64,000 bases of DNA, from positions 1,612,001 to 1,676,000 of the forward strand of contig WACJ01000501.1 in NCBI GenBank assembly GCA_008973525.1. Direction: 5' to 3'. This document shows positions 42,998 through 54,960 of the stretch, piece by piece. The DNA comes from Stenopsyche tienmushanensis. Its lineage: Eukaryota > Arthropoda > Insecta > Trichoptera > Stenopsychidae. Position numbers and translations under genes: made by a program. Numbering within the stretch: the stretch's first letter is position 1; each line of letters starts with the position of its first letter. Below the pieces are notes generated by a model that was not told where the DNA came from, did not search any database, and saw nothing but the letters and a program-made list of their open reading frames with translations.

Positions 42998-45900
42998 CTA
43001 TCTTTTCCCCTTTCCTTTGCCTTTTCCCTTGCAACCGCAATGGGATCCATTTTTTTTATTTTTTCTTTCGTGTGATCCAGAATGGGAACCGGAATGCGAA
43101 CCGGAATGCGAACCGGAATGCGAACCAGAGTGTGATCCCTTTTTGCCTTTTTTATTTTTTTTATTTTTATTCCAGCTGTTATTTTCGTTTTTATTCCAAG
43201 CATTCGAGTTAGAATTGCTCCAAGCGTTCGAGTTAGATCCACTCCATGCATTTGCTTCAGAAATACTTCCGCTCCCCGAACCCGCTCCGCTCCAAGCATT
43301 GGAACTAGCGCTGCTCCAAGCACTGGCTTCAGAATTGCTCTCATTGTTATCATTATCGCTCCAAGCATTTGAACTGGCGCTGCTCCAAGCACTGGCTTCA
43401 GAATTGCTCTCATTGTTATCATTATCGCTCCAAGCATTTGAACTGGCGCTGCTCCAAGCACTGGCTTCAGAATTGCTCTCATTGTTATCATTGTTACTCC
43501 AAGCGTTTGAACTGGCGCTGCTCCATGCACTGGCTTCAGAATTATTCTCATCATTGTTATCACTTGCGCTTTGAGCACTTGAACTGGCGCTGCTCCAAGC
43601 ATTGGCTTCAGAATTATTCTCATCATTGTCATCACTTGCGCTTTGAGCACTTGAATTGGCGCTGCTCCAAGCACTGGCTTCAGAATTATTCTCATCATTG
43701 TCATCACTTGCGCTTTGAGCACTTGAACTGGCGCTGCTCCAAGAACTGGCTTCAGAATTATTCTCATCATTGTCATCATTTGCGCTTTGAGCACTTGAAC
43801 TGACGCTGCTCCAAGCACTGGCTTCAGAATTGCTACCATCTCCATCACTAGCTATGCTTGAAGAACTTGAGCTGGCTGTTGAGGTTCCACTGGCAGAGGA
43901 GCTTGATGCACTACTTGAAGCACTAACCATATCTTTTTCAGATCGTATTTTTTTCAGATTTCTAGCTACACTGCTAGAGGAACTTGAACTACTTGATGAA
44001 CTGGAGCTAATGCCTGAATCAGAATCATCAATGTTTGATGATGAACTAGAGCTACTGGATGAGCTTGAGCTAACTGCAATGACTTCATCACGTTTTGGTT
44101 CATAGATGATAGGTTTAACTGGTCTCGTGTCTTCGATGCTAATAGATATCGATACAGATTTTGCAATCGGTTTAGTGATGGGCCGGACTGGACCCGAATT
44201 TTCAATGCTAATAGATATCGATACAGATTTCACAATCGGTTTAGGAATGGGCTTTTCGTACGAAGCACTGAACGATATCGAATATGATGCATTTTTTTTA
44301 TGGGGATGACGACAACCACATAGTTTTTGCCAGGGATAATATCCATGGTGGCATCTCTTATACCCAGGCCTGTAGATGGGAGAGTCCGAAATGCTATAAA
44401 AATCAGAATTGCTCTTGCTATCTTGGTTCAAAATTAACAGCAGTCTAAGGAATCTCTTTTTCCAATACAAAGCTCTTTTATTTTGTTTTATTTCCAATGA
44501 TCTCGAGCGTTTGGAGCTTGGGTGGTTTTCGATGCTAATACTAATGCTTAGTCCTGGATGTCTCGGCGAGCCCGCTAATGAAAAGTGCCTATTTGTATGT
44601 TTGTTTGTACCTTTAAATGGTTTAACTTCGCCAGACGACGATATAGAGATAGAAACACTATTTCTGGATTTCTTTGGACGCACATATTCTCCAGATTGAG
44701 AGATGGAGATAGACAAGCTATAGCTCTTAAATCCTGGATAACCATGCTTATAAATATGTTTATAAGGTTTGTTGTTCTTCCAGTGTGTTATTTCTTTGGA
44801 TATTGATTTAGATATGGAAATACTATAGCTATCGTCGCCGGGATATTTTCCCTTTTTGTGATAGTGCTTATGAGGTTGGTAAGGCAAGTTTTCAACTGAA
44901 GTTGAGATGGAGATTGACAAGCTATAGCTCTTGGTTCCTGGATAACCATGTTTATAAATATGTTTATAAGGCTTGTTGTTCTTCCAGTGTGTTATTTCTT
45001 TGGATATTGATTTAGATATGGAAATACTGTAGCTATCGTCGCCGGGATATTTTCCCTTTTTGTGATAGTGCTTATGAGGTTGGTAAGGCAAGTTTTCAAC
45101 TGAAGTTGAGATGGAGATTGATAAACTATAGCTCTTGGTTCCTGGATAACCATGTTTATAAATATGTTTATAAGGCTTGTTATTCTCCCAGTATGATACC
45201 TCATTAGATATTGATTCGGATATGGAAATACTGTAGCTATTATCGCCGGGATACCTTCCCTTTTTGTGATAGTGCTTATGTGGTTTGTATGGTAATCGTT
45301 CAATAGAGTTTGAAATTGATATTGAGATACTTCCAGTATTTTTGACAAGATGAGGCAACTTTTTATGAACGTGCTTACGTAATTTATTGCCATTTGAGGA
45401 TCGCTCTCTGGATGAAGATATTGAAATAGAAACGCTAAAGCTCTTGAATCCAGGTCCTCCACGTTTGTGGTAATGTTTGTAAGGCTTATTATTTTTCCAA
45501 TGAGTTATTTCTTTAGAAATTGATTGAGAAATTGAAACACTAAAGCTAGTGTCTCCAGAATACTTTCCTTTCTTGTGTACGTGTTTATATGGATTTTGTC
45601 CAGAATAATAACGATTTTCAAAAGATCGAGAAATCGAAATAGATATGCTTTTACTGCCATTCTTTTTACTTTTGCGTTTCAGGCCACTTTCATTAGATTG
45701 TGAAATCGAGATGGATAAGCTAAAGCTTTGGAATTTAGGACCTCTACGTTTGTGATAATGGTTGTATGGCTTATTATTCTTCCAGTGAGTTATTTCATTT
45801 GAGATCGACCTTGAAAGTGAAAAGCTGAAACTTGGTTTTCCAAGATGACTTCCTTTCTTGTGAATGCGTTTGTAGGGTTTTTTCTGCCCTGGATAGAATG

Positions 45901-48900
45901 TGTGTTTCTTAGTGTATGGCTTGAATGGTTTCTTTCCTTTCCAAGGTCCGTTTTCAAAAGATTTTGAAATCGAGATGGACAAACTAAAACTCTTGAACTT
46001 TTTGCATCCGGGTTTGTGGTAGTGATTGTATGGTTTGTTGTTTTTCCAGTGGGTTATTTCGTTGGAGATCGATCTTGAAAGGGAGAAGCTGAAGCTTGGT
46101 TTTCCGAGATGACGACCCTTCTTGTGAATGTGCTTATGCGGCTTTTTTTGTCCTGGATAGTAAATGTTCTTCTTGGAATATGGTTTGAACGGTTTCTTGC
46201 CCTTCCAAGGTCCATTCTCAATGGATTTTGAAATCGAGATGGACAGACTGAAGCTATTGAATTTCTTGCATCCGGGTTTGTGGTAGTGATTGTATGGTTT
46301 GTTATTCTTCCAGTGGGTTATTTCGTTGGAGATCGACCTTGAAAGTGAGAAGCTGAAGCTCGGTTTCCCGAGATAGCTGCCTTTCTTATGAATGAGCTTA
46401 TATGGTTTTTTACCGCCATTATAAATGTGTTTCTTATAGTATGGTTTTGAAGATTTTCCACCTTTAACATTTTCAAAAGAGCTTGAAATGGAGATTGAAA
46501 TACTTGTACTGCCATTTTTTCCATATTTGGGTTTGAGCCCACTTTCATTTGATTGTGAAATTGAAATGGACAAACTGAAACTATTAAATTTTTTACATCC
46601 AGGTTTGTGGTAGTGATTGTATGGCTTGTTGTTTTTCCAGTGAGTTATTTCATTAGAGATTGATCTTGAGAGAGAAAAACTGAAGCTTGGCTTTCCATAG
46701 GGACTTCCTTTTTTATGAATGTGCTTATAAGGTTTTTTACCACCGTTGTAGATCTTTTTCTTGTAGTATGGTTTTCCGCCATTCACAGATTCGATTGAAT
46801 TCGAAATGGAGATTGAAATACTGGTACTACCATTCTTCTTACTGAGTTGATTCGGATATTTTTTACTTTCGTTGGACTGGGAAATCGAAATAGAGATGCT
46901 GTTACTAACATTCCTTTTATATTTGGGTTTGAGGCCACTTTCATTTGATTGTGAAATTGAAATGGACAAACTGAAACTATTAAAATTCTTACACCCAGGT
47001 TTGTGGTAGTGATTGTATGGCTTGTTGTTCTTCCAGTGAGTTATTTCATTAGAGATTGATCTTGAGAGAGAGAAACTGAAGCTTGGCTTTCCATAGGGAC
47101 TTCCTTTTTTATGAATATGCTTATAAGGCTTTTTACCACCTTTGTAGATCTTTTTCTTGTAGTATGGTTTTTTACCGCCACTGTAGATATTTTTTTTGTA
47201 GTATGGTTTTCCGCCTTTCACAGATTCAAATGAATTCGAAATGGAGATTGAAATACTGGTACTACCATTCTTCTTACTGAGTTGATTCGGATATTTTTTA
47301 CTTTCGTTGGATTGGGAAATCGAAATAGAGATGCTATTACTAACATTCCTTTTATATTTGGGTTTGAGGCCACTTTCATTTGATTGTGAAATTGAAATGG
47401 ACAAACTGAAACTATTAAATTTTTTACATCCAGGTTTGTGGTAGTGATTGTATGGCTTCTTTTTTTTCCAGTGAGTTATTTCATTAGAGATTGATCTTGA
47501 AAGAGAGAAGCTGAAACTTGGTTTTCCGAGATGACGACCTTTCTTATGAATGTGCTTATGGGGCTTTTTTTGTCCTGGATAGTAAATGTTCTTCTTGGAA
47601 TATGGTTTGAACGGTTTCTTGCCCTTCCAAGGTCCATTCTCAATGGATTTTGAAATCGAGATGGACAGACTGAAGCTATTGAATTTCTTGCATCCGGGTT
47701 TATGGTAGTGATTGTATGGCTTATTATTCTTCCAGTGAGTTATTTCATTAGAGATTGATCTTGAAAGAGAAAAGCTGAAGCTTGATTTTCCGAGATAGCT
47801 GCCTTTCTTGTGAATGCGCTTATATGGTTTTTTACCGCCATTATAAATGTGTTTCTTATAGTATGGTTTTGAAGGTTTTCCACCCTTAACATTTTCAAAA
47901 GAACTTGAAATAGAGATTGAAATACTTGTACTGCCATTTTTTCCATATTTGGGTTTGAGCCCACTTTCATTTGATTGTGAAATTGAAATGGACAAACTGA
48001 AACTATTAAATTTTTTACATCCAGGTTTGTGGTAGTGATTGTATGGCTTGTTGTTTTTCCAGTGAGTTATTTCATTAGAGATTGATCTTGAGAGAGAGAA
48101 ACTGAAGCTTGGCTTTCCATAGGGACTTCCTTTTTTATGAATGTGCTTATAAGGTTTTTTACCACCGTTGTAGATCTTTTTCTTGTAGTATGGTTTTTTA
48201 CCGCCACTGTAGATATTTTTCTTGTAGTATGGTTTTCCGCCTTTCACAGATTCGATTGAATTCGAAATAGAGATTGAAATACTTGTACTACCATTCTTCT
48301 TATTGAGTTGATTCGGATATTTTTTACTTTCGTTGGACTGCGATATCGAAATAGAGATGCTATTACTAATATTCCTTTTATAATTTGGTTTGAGGCCACT
48401 TTCATTTGATTGTGAAATTGAAATGGACAAACTAAAGCTATTAAATTTTTTACATCCAGGTTTGTGGTAGTGATTGTATGGCTTGCTATTTTTCCAGTGA
48501 GTTATTTCATTAGAGATTGATCTTGAGAGAGAGAAACTGAAGCTTGGCTTTCCATAGAGACTTCCTTTCTTATGAATGTGCTTATAAGGTTTTTTATCAC
48601 CATTATAAATGTGTTTCTTATAGTATGGTTTTGAAGGTTTTCCACCTTTAACATTTTCAATAGAACTTGAAATGGAGATTGAAATACTTGTACTGCCATT
48701 TTTTCCATATTTGGGTTTCGACCAACTTTCATTTGATTGTGAAATCGAGATGGACAGGCTGAAGCTTTGGAATTGTGGGCCTCTACGTTTATGATAGTGG
48801 TTGTATGGCTTGTTGTTCTTCCAGTGAGTTATTTCATTGGAAATCGATCTTGAGAGAGAGAAACTAAAGCTTGGCTTTCCATAGGGACTTCCTTTCTTGT

Positions 48901-51900
48901 GAATGTGCTTATAAGGTTTTTTACCACCGTTGTAGATCTTTTTCTTGTAGTATGGTTTTTTATCGCCACTGTAGATATTTTTCTTGTAGTATGGTTTTCC
49001 GCCTTTCACAGATTCGATTGAATTCGAAATGGAGATTGAAATACTGGTACTACCATTCTTCTTACTGAGTTGATTCGGATATTTTTTACTTTCGTTGGAC
49101 TGGGAAATCGAAATAGAGATGCTGTTACTAACATTCCTTTTATATTTGGGTTTGAGCCCACTTTCATTTGATTGTGAAATTGAAATGGACAAACTGAAGC
49201 TATTAAAATTCTTACACCCAGGTTTGTGGTAGTGATTGTATGGCTTGTTGTTTTTCCAGTGAGTTATTTCATTGGAGATTGATACTGAAAGAGAGAAGCT
49301 GAAGCTTGGTTTCCCGAGATGGCTGCCTTTCTTATGAATGCGCTTGTATGGCTTTTTCTGTCCGGGGTAGTAAACATGTTTTTTTGTATATGGTTTGAAT
49401 GTTTTTTTACCCTTGTAAGGTCTCTTGTAGTATGGTCTATTTGTGGAGTATCCTTTCCATGGGTATTTTTCTCCAGATTGCGAGATGGATATGGACAGAC
49501 TAAAACTGTGGAGGTTAGGACCTCTGCGCTTGTGATAGTGATTATAAGGTCTATTATTCTTCCAGTGCGTTATTTCATTAGATATTGATCTCGAAATGGA
49601 GAAACTAAAACTCGAATCTCCTGAATTGATTCCTCGTCTGCGAATTCTTCTGTGTGAATATTTAGGGCCGATATGAATGCCCACTTTGTCGTTTTCTATC
49701 GATATCGAAATTGAAAGGCTGAAACTGTTGAAATTAGGTCTTCGGCCTTTGTGATAGTGATTGTATGGTTTGTTGTTCTTCCAGTGTGTTATTTCATTGG
49801 AGATTGACTGAGAGATTGAGAAGCTGAAACTGTCCAATCCCAGGTGACTGCCCTTCTTGTGAATTCGCTTATATGGCTTTCCATTTTTATAGGCGTGTTT
49901 CTTGTAATATGGTTTAATTGTTTTTTCGATCGATGTGGAGATGGAAATCTTCGCGGGTGCTCGTTCGTTAGAATTGGATATCGAGATGGACAAACTATAA
50001 CTACTGTACCCTGGGCCTCTTGGTTTGTGAATATGTTTGTATGGCTTCTTGTTACGGTAGTGTGTTATCTCGTTTGACACTGATTCAGAGTACGAAATGC
50101 TGTAGCTGGCTTGTCCAGGGTATTTACCTCGTTTGTGGATGTATTTGTGTGGTTTCTTTATTCTTTCCACAGATTCTGAAATCGATACTGATAAGCTGAT
50201 GCTATCGTAGTCGGGATGTTTTCGGATTCTTTTATGAGGATTCTTTCCTTTCAAAAATAATTCGCTGGACACTGAAGTGGAAAAGGAGAAGCTTTCGATA
50301 TCATCTTCATTCAGTTGAACTGCGTTCACTTCGTTGGAGTTATAAGCGATAGCAGTGGCACCGTATGGGGTTGCTATACTTCCTGCGCCTCCTTCTCCAT
50401 CGCTGGACGTTCCGATGATGGTGACTCCGTCATCATCTTCGATGCCCGCTATGGTTTGGGATCCACTCAAAGTGCTATCGCTTCCGGAAAATGTTCCATG
50501 TCCGTCAGAATCGTGAGATTCTGCAAATCCATGGGCATTCTCGCCACTCGTGAAAGAATAAGAAGTTCCATCGCTGTCTGAGCCGGTACTCGAGTAACTA
50601 GTTTTACCATCTGGTCCTGTGCTCGAGGACCACGATTGGGAGAATCCTCCTCCGTTACCACAGGAAGAAGAGCTAGAGGAGCTACTCGAAAAGCTCGATG
50701 AGCTGCTTGAGCCCCATCCTGGGGGAAAATTGCATGGCGATGCTCGTACGATCCCCTTAAAATACATAAAGTCTTTGTAAGTGTAATATGTATATGGATT
50801 TGCTATGATTTGAGAAGTGTATAATACGAATAGGGACTTTAATTCCAGTATCATGATATTTTGATATGTAATGACGTGTATAATTCCAAAGAGGTGTATG
50901 GGTCATCAGTAAAAAATATTTTTCATGTGATTCGAGAGCCAATGCTCTTATATTCTTTTAAATTTTAGCTTGTACAACAAAAGCAATTTTCAACAAATAG
51001 ATCACACAACACAAAACATTTTTTAAATTTGTAGGTTGAGATTTTTTTATAAATAAATATTTAAATGCAAAAGCTAAAAGAGCTCATGGACATTTTTTTC
51101 AATTATTAAATCAAAGTAAATCGTTGATTTATCCTTCGATTATTTTTTTGTAAATCCATTTAAAATTAAAAATCGCGTAAATCGAGGGATGGGTGGGTAA
51201 TTATTTTTATGCGTCGAAATAAAAATTTATTGTATTTTCACAGTGTACCAACAGATGGCAGCGCATGTCGCTACACTATTTTCATTGTATGAAAACACTC
51301 AAGGCTTTGCTAAGTATGGGCGAGTGATAGCACAGAATCCCGCACATTTTTAGCATTTTTTTATTCCACGCGGCTTTCACAAAAATCCTCGTAACCTGTT
51401 TTTCTATTAATGCTAATTTAGTAAAATAAAAAGTGTCATAAAGCATTTAGTATAATGCAAGTATTTAAAAATATTTGATTGCATATTACACAGCCAAATA
51501 ATAAAAATAAAATTAACAAAATATTTATAGTTACTAAACTTCTGTGAATTGGGGTTAGTCATAGGTAAGGTTTCATATATTCATCCAAAAATCAAACAAA
51601 CCCCTCTTGAGTACATTTTTTTTCGCGGACCCTCTTTTGTACATTTTGGGCCGGGTTTTAATGCAAAATAAATAAATTAACGAATTATGCATATAAACGC
51701 ATAATTCGTTAATTAATTTTTTTATTAAAGTCGTAAAATACTTATTGATTTGATTTTTTAAAAAGCATATTTTTGGTTTAATTTCCAAGTATTATTATGA
51801 TTTAAAAAAATCCCAACCACTCACGATGTGAATAAATTCGAACAATTGATATTATAAAAAAAATTCAAACTTCAGATGCGAAATAATAAATATTAGCATG

Positions 51901-52113
51901 GTTTATTTGTGAAGATTGAAATTGTGTCGAGGTGTTAAACCGTCTGTGGGGCGCATTTCAGGAGTTATTTTTTAGCTGCCACGTCACACAAAAAGTTAGC
52001 CCATAAGCGCGTATATTTTGCCATAATTTCATATTAGTTTTTCAGTAATTGCTACTCACATTTAGGGAAAGCAAGAGTAGCAAAACGCCTATCTTCCAAG
52101 GGCTAAACGCCAT
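42998..52113 (-). CDS. Gene C: giant secreted (Ser-X)n / Lys-Tyr-His repeat protein, two exons
   Basis: Exon 1 is 52113-52060 and exon 2 is 50755-42998, phase 0, intron about 1.3 kb. The product is about 2603 residues. Residues 1-18 (MAFSPWKIGVLLLLLSLN) form a clear signal peptide, then G-I-V-R-A-S-P-C. The first 200 residues match gene A (poly-Ser, D-G-T-S-Y-S, G-E-N-A-H-G-F, G-A-T-A-I-A). Some 18 modules follow, alternating S-F-S-F-S-L-S-R-S-I-S-N-E with T-H-W-K-N-N-K-P-Y-N-H-Y-H-K, often P-G-C-K-K-F-N, then S-I-S-I-S-Q-S-N-E-S and K-P-Y-K-H-I-H-K-K-G. At about 2111 is Y-W-K-K-R-F-L-R-L-L, at about 2155 C-H-H-G-Y-Y-P-W. Poly-Ser, then S-E-A-S-A-W-S-S repeats (about 2315-2550), (G-S-H-S)n and a Gly-Lys tail close it. 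S-x-E motifs suggest heavy phosphorylation. A phosphoserine silk or wet adhesive is inferred. Confidence 0.87.
43200..43830 (-). repeat. Ser-Glu-Ala-Trp coding repeats in gene C
   Basis: About nine copies of a unit coding for S-E-A-S-A-W-S-S-A-S-S-N/S-A plus a short acidic D-D-N-D-E-N-N linker. The spacing is about 69-78 bases. Trp recurs at fixed intervals, as in the tail of gene E. Confidence 0.85.
45450..49850 (-). repeat. Large coding repeats of gene C
   Basis: Units of roughly 200-450 bases are highly similar to each other. Two or three types alternate: a short one with P-G-C-K-K-F-N and a longer one that also carries K-P-Y-Y-K-K-N/K-I-Y-x-G-G-K-K-P-Y-K-H-I-H-K-K-G-S. Blocks at 46750-47060, 47100-47460, 48100-48480 and 48880-49260 are nearly interchangeable, so copy number probably varies between individuals and the assembly may have collapsed or expanded here. 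Confidence 0.85.
50756..52059 (-). other. Intron of gene C
   Basis: Bounded by the donor GTGAGT (52059-52054) and an acceptor TTTTAAG ending at 50756. AT-rich, with a palindromic ACGAATTATGC/GCATAATTCGT hairpin at about 51680-51710. No coding region is supported and it shares no obvious sequence with the gene A intron. Confidence 0.7.
52060..52113 (-). other. Leader (signal peptide) exon of gene C
   Basis: Eighteen codons from the ATG at 52113 to the donor GTGAGT in phase 0. It matches the gene A leader in length, in M-A at the start, in the W-K pair at positions 6-7 and in the Gly at position 9, while the hydrophobic core has diverged to five Leu in a row. That pattern indicates common descent rather than a recent copy. 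Confidence 0.88.
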
Positions 52114-52225
52114 CCTGGACGCGTCAACAAGGACCTTCACTGGTTCAGATCCCAAATTAAACTGTAAGGTTCAAGCCCTCCAAATCCACTGATAAATCCT
52201 TGGTCTACCAAGGTTGGGCGATGAC

Positions 52226-52345
52226 TGAATTTCTCGATCAAACCGTATTCATATTTATAAGAAAATAATGCGATTTATGCGTCAGACGTTGTATGTGCAC
52301 ACATTAAAAATGTGTACAATAATTTGATTGATGGCCCTTTATTCG
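52226..52345 (-). promoter_or_regulatory. Core promoter and upstream box of gene C
   Basis: Minus-strand TATAAAT starts at 52259 and the initiator TTCAGTC has its A at 52226, again 33 bp apart. The 5' UTR is about 113 nt. Downstream of the initiator the sequence CCAACCTTGGT...CAAGGA matches gene A. The upstream box at 52311-52345 (minus strand GGGCCATCAATCAAATTATT, then GTACACA) is nearly the same as in gene A, though the surrounding DNA has diverged. Confidence 0.75.
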
Positions 52346-52349
52346 CGAT

Positions 52350-53330
52350 TCTTATTTTATTTGAACAACGTGCTGCATTGTAAAAAGCAGACTAGAATTG
52401 ACGTTAAGATCTTGACTTGCAAGTCTCGGAAGTGTCGATATTTATAAACATTTGCTGAGAGCTTTCGTGACACTATGTCTGAGATATTTCAAAGTATTTG
52501 TTTGCATGTCTGCTGTTCAAAGAAGAAACCCTTATTTATTCAGGTTTTCGTAGGATTAATGCATGAAATTAGTATGGATAATCGGTTAGTAATAATTCTA
52601 AAATATTCGGTGCGATTGCCTTATATTTGATTAGCAAATCCCAAACATCCATTGTTCACAGCTCAAACACCTGAATTTGAACAACAACAAAAAAATACTG
52701 TACCATTAATTATTTCAATTATAATGGCAGTATTGCTAAATGTAATAATGGCGACCTGAAATGAACAGCAACTTATTAGGTGAAAAACCTAATCGAGCAA
52801 AATCGGTTACGTGTATTTGTAATGAGTAATCTGTAGATGTTAATAATCTCCTCTCCCTTATTATTTCCAGAAAACATATCGAATATCACGAAGGATTGAA
52901 TAAAAATTCCTGTATCTGAACGCGAGGAGTAAATAATATTCACCTGATTTGATTGTTTGAGTGCAAAGCAGCGTTATGTCACTGCGAGAAAATTCCGTCA
53001 AAAGTGCGTCGTGACGATACATAGACGTCAATTACAAACAGAAATTGGGTACGTGATGTGGTTGTATATTTTGCGCTGTTTTTGCACATATAATCTGTAT
53101 TGTATGCATTCGTTTCATATACGATTATTCCTAAAAAAAAATGAAATACGAAGAAATTTAAATATAAGCCGGAATGTTGTTTCGTAACCCGGAAAAAAAA
53201 TCATCGGATAAGATACGCTTTTTGATCTTGTCTGACATAGTTCGCATAATATTTGCTGTTGATTTTTTTACTCGTTGATGATAATCAGTGAAAATTATTT
53301 CAAGCGCATCCCAAAAAAATGTCGCCATGA
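52350..53330. other. Sequence upstream of gene C, nothing recognised
   Basis: About 1 kb of AT-rich sequence. A 76-codon plus-strand frame at 52957-53187 has no recognisable features. More distant enhancers of gene C might lie here, but nothing shows them. Confidence 0.4.
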
Positions 53331-53640
53331 TGTCGCCTGCAGATGGAGCTGTCTTCGTCTTCTTTGGGTCCGATTCTTCCCTTTCATTTCATTATTTAGA
53401 TCGGTTAACCTTGAATGCGGAAAGATGTCCTTCCTGTGGCCAAATCTCTCTCTCTCTCTCATGTTTAATAAAGGAGTTATGTAAGACGAGAGTCTTTCTG
53501 TTCGACCCTCGTCCATCCACATCTATCCGTCCGGCGACATAATGACCCGAAAGCAAAACGAACCCGCGTGCTAGCTCGGCCGTTCCGATGAGCACGTGGG
53601 AACGGGGAACCGCTCAGGGACGCTTTATTCCTATAAATTA
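53330..53640 (+). mobile_element. LTR-like element copy
   Basis: Shares with 34400-34620 a long similar run: the CT repeat, the ATAAAGGAGTTA/ATAAATAGTTA segment, GAGAGTCTTTCTGTTC, the CATCCATTCGTCC-like stretch, and the GAACCCG...AGCACGTGG end. The left part is missing. Same family as the copies at 34177 and 37070. Confidence 0.6.
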
Positions 53641-54129
53641 TGTCGTTTTTCCAATGCAATTCAATATATTTTTTTCTTGAACTATGGTAGAACTTTTTTT
53701 ATACAAAATAATTTCCTATATTATCTATCACATTTCAGCTACCTTTATTTTAAATCGCCTACACTTATCTTGAAAAATTTAGTAGATTTTAAATGAACAT
53801 ATTCCAAAAGAGTGGTTTTCAAAACTTTTATAGAACTGAAATTCTGATCTCTTAAAAAATGTTCTATAGAACAAAATAAGTGACAATCAAATGTAAAATC
53901 TAGAGAGAATGATAATTGTAATATGACGATCCAACCAAGATCCCTATCACTATTCATGTTTAAATAGAAAGCCCATTTATCATCACCATTTATTAAATTA
54001 CAAATAAATCAGCTTAATAACTATTTTTCTTGCAATAATCTGCTGATGTGGGAATGTGTGTGGGACCCAAAAACTTCTAATTTTATAATATTGTCCAACT
54101 TCTTCAGGATACTCTGAGTATTTATTTTA

Positions 54130-54960
54130 TCAGGATGTGTCGATAATGTGCGAGCATCAAAGAACAGAAACACACAGGGTATGCGTGCATGCTTCTCACA
54201 TGGACAGCTGTATGTGGGCTGCTCACGCCAAAATCATTTATTATTAGACGGTACGCATCATACAGAAAAATAATGTGAATCTAAAAGCACTTCATTAGCG
54301 CGACATAAGCATAATATTTGGGACGAATATTACAACACCAGGGGAGCTTTCCTTTAACCCGAAATATGTGATTGATTCCCCTATTCGGGAGAATGTCATC
54401 CCGCTCGCATAGTACACAGCATAGTGCAAAACCATGAAATTAGAATTCCATGTCTGCAAGGACACGCACCTTCTCCACTTCTTGCGGTCACTTGCGCTCT
54501 GAGCGCAGGGGAAAGTTAGCTAAAGATTCTAATTTTACTTTGAGATTCTTAGGCTAGGATAAATATATAGATAAAAACTGTTTAAATACTAAATAGATGA
54601 AAATAATTATATAAATATATGTTGTATAGGATAAGGAAGAATTTTGAGTCTCACATGCGGCCCCGGAAAAAAAAGGATGCGAATCCACTAATTGCTATCG
54701 GTGGCAAGGAAGGGCTTCTACGACCCGTTAGAGATCGTAGGAAGCCCCGGAGATACATTTTCCTGCAAAACTTTTACAAAAAGCCTTAAATGTCCTAAAA
54801 TTAGAGAGAGTGGTCACAAGGTTTCCGTGTTCAACCGGACCGAATTTCAGACCATTGATACAACGAAGGAACGCCTCGCGATCAGCCGCCAAGCCCGAAA
54901 ATGTCCACAAAACATGAACGGATCTCCGCATGGACAATCCGAAGTTGTTGAAAGCCTGCG
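54130..54960. mobile_element. Composite Helitron/R1-LINE unit, third copy
   Basis: Plus-strand 54150-54340 carries the degraded Helitron helicase end (text equivalent to 2930-3130). The reverse strand at about 54940-54690 carries the R1-clade LINE C-terminus, including D-R-E-A-F-L-R-C. The intervening 3' UTR, including CTAGGATAAATATATAGATA, matches the other two copies. Confidence 0.65.

Noticed and set aside
50756..50854. Upstream ATG at 50854 as the start of gene C, giving a longer N-terminus without a leader exon
   Set aside because: The 33 extra codons lack similarity to gene A. Homology begins exactly at the acceptor, and a separate signal exon with matching phase exists at 52060-52113.
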